Below, in pieces: positions 59,927-64,000 of a stretch of DNA of 64,000 nt (positions within the stretch are counted from its first letter, which is position 1; each line of letters begins with the position of its first letter). The DNA is from an uncultured Mediterraneibacter sp. GTDB taxonomy: Bacteria > Bacillota > Clostridia > Lachnospirales > Lachnospiraceae. Position numbers and translations under genes: made by a program. The notes under the pieces were generated by a model. It ran no database searches and was not told the origin of the DNA. It saw only the letters and a list, made by a program, of their open reading frames with translations. The DNA is taken from contig NZ_CAKRDI010000017.1 of NCBI RefSeq assembly GCF_934309415.1, positions 3,991 through 67,990 on the forward strand, in the 5' to 3' direction.

Positions 59927-61335
59927 TGAAAAAATGATCTAAAAAAATCTAGGACTAATCTTATTCCATTTCTAAGTGAATCCGATAATGGATGAATAAA
60001 CGGACATATTCTTGAAATTTTATCAGTAAATAACTCAACAATATACAGTGCAATGCAATTTTGAAAAAATAAATTTATCTTTTTCCAATCACCCGTTCCT
60101 GTTTTTTCTTCCATATACGAAATTAATATGTTTAAAACTGTAAAGAAAATAATACAAAAAATGGCTGATATCAGTTCTCCGAAAATAGCTTTTATAATTT
60201 CCCGGCTTTGTTTTCGTCTCATTTTTTCCATTCCATATTCATAACGGTATACGAAGTCTGTTGCATTTTTATTCTCATACTCAAGATAATCTGAAACTCT
60301 TGCTGCATAAGCAAAATCAGGGAGCATTCCAAATCTCTTAAACGGATAAAATATATTTGTATCGATAACCTCATACTGTTTGTATTCACAATTTTTCTTT
60401 TGCTGATCCAATCTCGCGAAAAAATCCTGTTTGAATGTAGGCATTCCAGCTTCAGGATGCTCCAACTCTTCTATATTGTAATGTTTAGAAATATTTTGAA
60501 TACTTATCTCGCATACATAATTATAACAATTATTGATAATATCCATTGCATACTGAATGTCGCTATACCTCTTCCACTTACTCTCCTCAAACTTTCTGCT
60601 TAATTCTCTTAAATATATTGATCTATTCCATTCTCCATGTTCAAATGCTTTTAAAAACTTTATCTCAGCAACTGCCCTTTCCCATAATGGGTTATCCGAA
60701 TTCTCAAGCATGAGAACTTTATTCAGTACTGCATAGAATTTTTGATCATCTTCCAACTCTTTTGGAGATATATAGATTTCATTCATAGTACTAAGTTTTA
60801 ACGCTACCGAAACCATAAAATATAAATTTTTCATTACAGTCTGCATTTCAGTTACAGACAAATTTTCTTTCGGGAATAACTTTTTCAATTCATCCGGTGT
60901 TTTTGACCATCCCTCTTTTGTATAACTATATAGTTCTGATAAATCCGAATACATCAGACTTCTTCTTAAAATATCCACCAGCTCATATTGTGTATATTTT
61001 AATGGAATTGCAGAATATATAAATTGCTTTCCCTCTTCCATTGCATTTAGCCAATACTGTGCCACGGTTTTTGTTTTATTAAATTGAGAGATACGTATAG
61101 CTCCCTTTTCAAAAAGAGTCATTATACTTTCGCGGTATTTAGGAATTGAAAATAAACTGAAAAAAGCTCTTGAATCTATCAGCTGATTAAATGTCAATAC
61201 CACAATGTTCCCATTCTCCACAATCTCAGTGTATAATGCTTTCTGACCGGCTATAATTTCCTTATCTGTTTTTCGAACTGAATCAAGTTCAAATAAATAT
61301 ACATATTTCCTTTGATTATATTGATTTTGTTTCAT
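59893..61335 (-). CDS. unrecognised 480-aa protein with two C-terminal membrane segments
   Basis: I do not recognise this family. The N-terminal domain (about residues 10-100) reads YVYLFELDSVRKTDKEIIAG, then VVLTFNQLIDSRAFFSLF and GAIRISQFNKTKTVAQYW. The same domain occurs at 62862-63596. The middle (100-380) is helical and charged. Two hydrophobic segments lie near residues 395-420 and 430-450, followed by a basic tail, so the bulk faces the cytosol from a membrane anchor. It is upstream of the SLATT gene in what looks like a two-gene unit. A sensor for the SLATT effector is a hypothesis only. Confidence 0.8.
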   Translation of the reverse strand: MKQNQYNQRKYVYLFELDSVRKTDKEIIAGQKALYTEIVENGNIVVLTFNQLIDSRAFFSLFSIPKYRESIMTLFEKGAIRISQFNKTKTVAQYWLNAMEEGKQFIYSAIPLKYTQYELVDILRRSLMYSDLSELYSYTKEGWSKTPDELKKLFPKENLSVTEMQTVMKNLYFMVSVALKLSTMNEIYISPKELEDDQKFYAVLNKVLMLENSDNPLWERAVAEIKFLKAFEHGEWNRSIYLRELSRKFEESKWKRYSDIQYAMDIINNCYNYVCEISIQNISKHYNIEELEHPEAGMPTFKQDFFARLDQQKKNCEYKQYEVIDTNIFYPFKRFGMLPDFAYAARVSDYLEYENKNATDFVYRYEYGMEKMRRKQSREIIKAIFGELISAIFCIIFFTVLNILISYMEEKTGTGDWKKINLFFQNCIALYIVELFTDKISRICPFIHPLSDSLRNGIRLVLDFFRSFFHPNYFYYNKSN

Positions 61336-61470
61336 TCACTGTCTCTTCTCTTTCGTGATAAATATATATGCGCATGAATACTTAATAAAATCTGCCCTAC
61401 TTATTTAACAATCAAGAAGAGAAAATCTTATGGAATTTTCCAGAATAATTTATTATTTATACATTTTCAT

Positions 61471-61602
61471 TCACTTAAAACTCTGCTCCATCCCCATCTT
61501 CCTAACATAATCAATCCACTCATAAATATCCTCAATATCATACAACGGCTGATTCTCTTTATCCTTGCTCTTCTTCAATACAAGACTTGATTGTGTAGTC
61601 AT
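61471..61602 (-). CDS. small 43-aa ORF with strong ribosome binding site
   Basis: Encodes MTTQSSLVLKKSKDKENQPL followed by YDIEDIYEWIDYVRKMGMEQ and a short end. GGGAGGTG lies six bases before the ATG, one of the better sites in the island. The product is charged and could form helices; function unknown. It lies between the 480-aa gene and hicB, downstream of an inverted repeat at 61625-61658. Confidence 0.6.
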   Translation of the reverse strand: MTTQSSLVLKKSKDKENQPLYDIEDIYEWIDYVRKMGMEQSFK

Positions 61603-61624
61603 AAAACACCTCCCGATTATAACC

Positions 61625-61658
61625 AGTCAAAAAAGTTAAGTACTCAACTTTTTTGACT
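61625..61658. promoter_or_regulatory. AT-rich inverted repeat upstream of the 43-aa ORF
   Basis: AGTCAAAAAAGTT and AACTTTTTTGACT separated by eight bases. It may terminate hicB mRNA or act as an operator for the small ORF. Confidence 0.55.
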
Positions 61659-61741
61659 AACTATTTTTGTTGAGTATGATTATGACACATCGCCGTTTTT
61701 GTCGTCTCACGTTTGTTACAGATTACCTCGCTTTTTAAATT

Positions 61742-62074
61742 CTACATAACTGCTTTCTCTAGAACTTCCTGTATATATCCATTCAATGTTGTATTATGAT
61801 CCATCGCACAAATAACTAACTGTTTATGCAACTGCGGTGAAATTCTAATATTGAAACTGCCTTTATACGCCTTGTCCGGTTCCTTGCCTTCTTCTTCACA
61901 CATATTCAAATATTCATCTACCGAATTATGGAAATCACTTATAAGCTCCTTCGCATTATCTGCTTCATAAGAAATCAATGAACGTATTCCAAGAACTCTT
62001 CCAAAGAACAATTCATCTTCCTCGGAAAATTCAACACTTCCAAGATATCCCTTATACTCCATAATATTTTTCAT
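61742..62074 (-). CDS. HicB family antitoxin-like protein
   Basis: A 110-aa protein: HicB partial RNase H-like fold (YKGYLGSVEFSEEDELFFGR, then GIRSLISYEADNAKELISDF) followed by a ribbon-helix-helix domain (GSFNIRISPQLHKQLVICAM, then HNTTLNGYIQEVLEKAV). This is the standard antitoxin that represses its own operon. No intact HicA toxin is next to it; only a 24-codon frame overlaps its start. AGGAGAG lies before the ATG. It may be an orphan regulator. Confidence 0.88.
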   Translation of the reverse strand: MKNIMEYKGYLGSVEFSEEDELFFGRVLGIRSLISYEADNAKELISDFHNSVDEYLNMCEEEGKEPDKAYKGSFNIRISPQLHKQLVICAMDHNTTLNGYIQEVLEKAVM

Positions 62075-62145
62075 ATCAATCTCTCCTGTTCCAAAAATTC
62101 TACCAGTTGCTTTATTTGATATGCTTTTAGCTCTTTCTGTCCCAT
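62071..62145 (-). CDS. 24-aa ORF translationally coupled to hicB
   Basis: Encodes MGQKELKAYQIKQLVEFLEQ and four more residues. It has AAAGGGAT five bases before its ATG, and its stop overlaps the hicB start as ATGA. It is too short for a HicA toxin (about 60-80 aa); it may be a hicA remnant or a leader peptide. Confidence 0.45.
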   Translation of the reverse strand: MGQKELKAYQIKQLVEFLEQERLI

Positions 62146-62333
62146 AATATCCCTTTCTTAAAAGTATACTCTTTTCCGTCTATTTGTGCAACTAATTTTA
62201 GTTGCATTTTCTTCATAAAAACTAGCATCTCATCATCAAGTATGATAACCATAATATATAACCTGCATTCTTCAAATTTACCTCATTAAAAAATTTGCAA
62301 ATTCTGTTTTATATCAGATATTTTTATGATACT
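62146..62333. other. AT-rich gap, nothing firm
   Basis: A - strand frame encoding MKKMQLKLVAQIDGKEYTFK and a few more residues ends over the 24-aa ORF start. It has no clear ribosome binding site and is probably decayed toxin sequence or chance. Confidence 0.35.
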
Positions 62334-62345
62334 ATCATATATGAT
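62334..62345. promoter_or_regulatory. ATCAT-N2-ATGAT palindrome, downstream site
   Basis: The perfect palindrome ATCATATATGAT, 35 bp past the end of the XRE gene and upstream of the hicB region. It has the same half-sites as the one at 62717. Confidence 0.5.
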
Positions 62346-62379
62346 TGCAAATAAGTAATAGCAAGAATTTTTCTTGCCA

Positions 62380-62682
62380 CTACTTATCATCACAAATTCT
62401 TATCTCTATATGTTTTCCCAGTGCATTTGCATACTTCTCAAGCATTGTCAGTGTTGGTACTCTAGAGGCTCCTTCAAACCTTGCTATATTTGATGATCTT
62501 ACTCCTGTAATATCTGCCATCTCTTGTTGCGTCATTTTCTGTCGATGTCTTTCTTCCACCAGTTCTTTTATAATCAGCTCCGAGTCCTTCTGTACTTTCA
62601 CTTGAATGCCATCTGCATATGCTGCCAGTCGTTTTTCTCTTAATCCCTTTTCTGTCTTATATGTATCTACTATCTTATTCAT
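62380..62682 (-). CDS. XRE family HTH regulator (HigA-like)
   Basis: A 100-aa protein with a C-terminal helix-turn-helix: KMTQQEMADITGVRSSNIAR near residue 49, then PTLTMLEKYANALGK. The size and N-terminal extension resemble HigA-type antitoxins. No toxin gene is adjacent on either side. Inverted repeats ATCAT-N2-ATGAT lie just upstream of the gene (62717) and downstream (62334), suggesting autoregulation and control of the hicB side. Confidence 0.85.
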   Translation of the reverse strand: MNKIVDTYKTEKGLREKRLAAYADGIQVKVQKDSELIIKELVEERHRQKMTQQEMADITGVRSSNIARFEGASRVPTLTMLEKYANALGKHIEIRICDDK

Positions 62683-62716
62683 ATTGCTTCACCCCTTCAG
62701 ACATTTTTTAAATTAT

Positions 62717-62728
62717 ATCATTCATGAT
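62717..62728 (-). promoter_or_regulatory. ATCAT-N2-ATGAT operator candidate upstream of XRE gene
   Basis: ATCATTCATGAT, 35 bp before the XRE start codon, where a repressor would block its promoter. Confidence 0.55.
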
Positions 62729-62861
62729 AGTTTGAAGCAATACCTCTTTACATGTTTATATATTTTTATAAACCGTGCTGCAATTACATTGCAATCTGCT
62801 TTACAATATTCTTTTCAGATGTATTTAAATATATCTGCCCACAGATCTGCCGTACTTTAAT

Positions 62862-63596
62862 CTACATTTCCGTTATAACCGACTTTCGACTTCTATACAA
62901 CGCATATCCGGAAAGTGTAAAACCATCCGTAATCCTGCCTTCTGCAATCCACTTTATCAGCTCTTTTTCTGTAAGTAATTCAATCTCCTCAATCCCTTCA
63001 TAATGCAATTTCAATTGAGGTTCTGTTATCTCACATGCAAATACATCCACTTCATTACTTCCAATCCCACTGTCCGCGATCACCGTGCCCACATGGCTGA
63101 TTTTCTTAACATCTGCGCCTGTTTCTTCTTTGATTTCCTTCTGCAGATTTTCTCCTGCTGAAAGTCCTTCTTCTCCAAAGCCCCTCGGAAATGCATATTG
63201 GAATGCTCTCATAGCATGCCGGTACTGTTTTAATAACACAAATTTATCATCGTATACAGGAATAGACACGATAGCGCCTTTCTTCACTGCCGGAATCAGT
63301 CTCTCGTTAATCTCTCCACTCTTTACTATACATGCTGCTTTCATTCTCCATGCAGTCCTGAACCTTCCAAACTGAGAAACTCTCAATGCACCACAGCGAA
63401 AAAGTCCAATCATTTCCTCATACGCTTCTTCATTCTCCAAAATACTTAAAAATGCTTCTGAATCTGTCAACTGATTAAATGAAAGCACAACCTGATTTCC
63501 ATTCATCACTATTTCTTCAAAAAGAGCCTGCTGCCCTTTTATGATTTCCGCTTTAGAATTTCTGACAGAATCTAATTCGAATAAATATACAAGCAT
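62862..63596 (-). CDS. chimeric protein: 480-aa-family N-terminal domain fused to truncated NUDIX
   Basis: A 244-aa open frame. Residues 1-80 (MLVYLFELDSVRNSKAEIIK to GALRVSQFGRFRTA) match the N-terminal domain of the protein at 59893. From about residue 96 (ERLIPAVKKGAIVSIPVYDD) to the end it matches the NUDIX protein at 56215, including the Nudix box. The 14 or so residues between read the beginning of a NUDIX gene out of frame: the - strand from 63351 still encodes MENESSMYSKEWRD then a stop. So the NUDIX gene lost an internal piece (about codons 15-80), which shifted the frame and fused the two. ATG at 63596 has GGGGGAA upstream. Function unproven. Confidence 0.8.
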   Translation of the reverse strand: MLVYLFELDSVRNSKAEIIKGQQALFEEIVMNGNQVVLSFNQLTDSEAFLSILENEEAYEEMIGLFRCGALRVSQFGRFRTAWRMKAACIVKSGEINERLIPAVKKGAIVSIPVYDDKFVLLKQYRHAMRAFQYAFPRGFGEEGLSAGENLQKEIKEETGADVKKISHVGTVIADSGIGSNEVDVFACEITEPQLKLHYEGIEEIELLTEKELIKWIAEGRITDGFTLSGYALYRSRKSVITEM

Positions 63597-63656
63597 TTTT
63601 AATTCCCCCTTCAAATTATTTGTATTATTCTACTTTAACATATCTAAGTTCTCTCA

Positions 63657-63887
63657 TTAATCCAAATACTTTTTCAATTCAATCAATAATTCATGAACCT
63701 TTGTCCCCGGGTCATATTTTGATGGCAAATCTTTTTTATCGTTAAAATCAGCCATTCTTCTTTTTGCATTTTTTATAGCTGTATTTACACCATCATATGA
63801 GTCCACTAACTTGTATATATCTTCATAATTTTTTCTATAACATCCATCACCAAGGCCATACTGTGCAAATACTGTTACTGACCTCAT
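63657..63887 (-). CDS. hypothetical 76-aa protein, possibly a 3' gene fragment
   Basis: Encodes MRSVTVFAQYGLGDGCYRKN and continues to LLIELKKYLD. The composition is protein-like (Lys/Asp/Tyr-rich, amphipathic end) but I recognise no family, and the ATG has only GAGCTC-like bases upstream. It could be the tail of a longer gene whose 5' part was lost. Confidence 0.45.
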   Translation of the reverse strand: MRSVTVFAQYGLGDGCYRKNYEDIYKLVDSYDGVNTAIKNAKRRMADFNDKKDLPSKYDPGTKVHELLIELKKYLD

Positions 63888-63960
63888 GAGCTGTCACCGA
63901 CTTGCTCACATGAATTGTCATCCGATTGATTAACTTTCTGTCATCCGCCCTTGCAGGGCT

Positions 63961-63980
63961 GCCGCCTGAGTTCAGGCGGC
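63961..63980. repeat. GC-rich inverted repeat near the right edge
   Basis: GCCGCCTGA-GT-TCAGGCGGC, a nine-base perfect stem that stands out in AT-rich surroundings, without a T-run. It could belong to a feature beyond the window. Nearby, TGTCATCCG occurs twice (about 63917 and 63941). Confidence 0.45.
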
Positions 63981-64000
63981 AATGATGTTTATAGGGTTAT

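Overview
The window looks like chromosome of a spore-forming, anaerobic gut Firmicute of the Lachnospiraceae type. Evidence: spoIVA, an ATCase with separate regulatory subunit (pyrB-pyrI), a GGGtGRT/NifU-like gene pair, clostridial-style gene clusters (rimO-pgsA-pncC, yicC-gmk-rpoZ, der-plsY-gpsA-spoIVA) and strong AGGAGG ribosome binding sites. Genus is not determinable by eye. No tRNA, rRNA operon or CRISPR array was seen; the one clear RNA gene is rnpB.

Layout. 1-8.6 kb: ilvN, an ABC-F ATPase, a ThuA-like protein, an NMN-adenylyltransferase-like gene, an S58 peptidase, and an envelope operon (GT2, papain-like YiiX protein, LPG-flippase-like membrane protein). 9.2-11.2 kb: an Asp/Tyr repeat membrane protein and a cupin. 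11.4-18 kb: a carbohydrate locus (fucose-isomerase-like protein, split transketolase, FGGY kinase) with a divergent LacI regulator. 18-20.6 kb: YefM/YoeB toxin-antitoxin and the GGGtGRT/NifU-like operon. 21-28 kb: housekeeping genes and rqcH. 28-41 kb: lipoprotein/AAA pair, pheA, nitroreductase, pyrBI, DAHP synthase, rnpB, rnhA, purine salvage. 41-46 kb: general PTS proteins with a PRD regulator. 46-56 kb: spoIVA, gpsA, plsY, der, a radical-SAM/PDZ protein and a TrpX-type ABC importer. 56-64 kb: an AT-rich accessory island with NUDIX, TOPRIM + AAA ATPase, SLATT + an unrecognised 480-aa membrane protein, HicB, an XRE regulator, and a chimeric gene built from pieces of two neighbours.

The most striking feature is intergenic. 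At least four families of short palindromic interspersed elements fill the gaps. Family A (about 143 bp, termini GTTACTGTTCA/TGAACAGTAAC) has seven full or near-full copies, three identical by eye. Several are flanked by perfect 8-9 bp direct repeats, one copy sits inside another, and one splits a GGGtGRT gene remnant. This is direct evidence that it has moved. Subtypes differ by paired changes in internal hairpins. Families B and D begin with TAG and repeatedly abut genes so that the element end supplies the stop codon. Family C (138-155 bp) sits next to D ends. No transposase for any family lies in the window.

The best candidate for an undescribed system is the 480-aa protein + SLATT pair beside the AAA + TOPRIM pair in the 3' island. 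Both look like nucleic-acid-conflict modules, and the N-terminal domain of the 480-aa protein recurs fused to a NUDIX domain 1.5 kb away.
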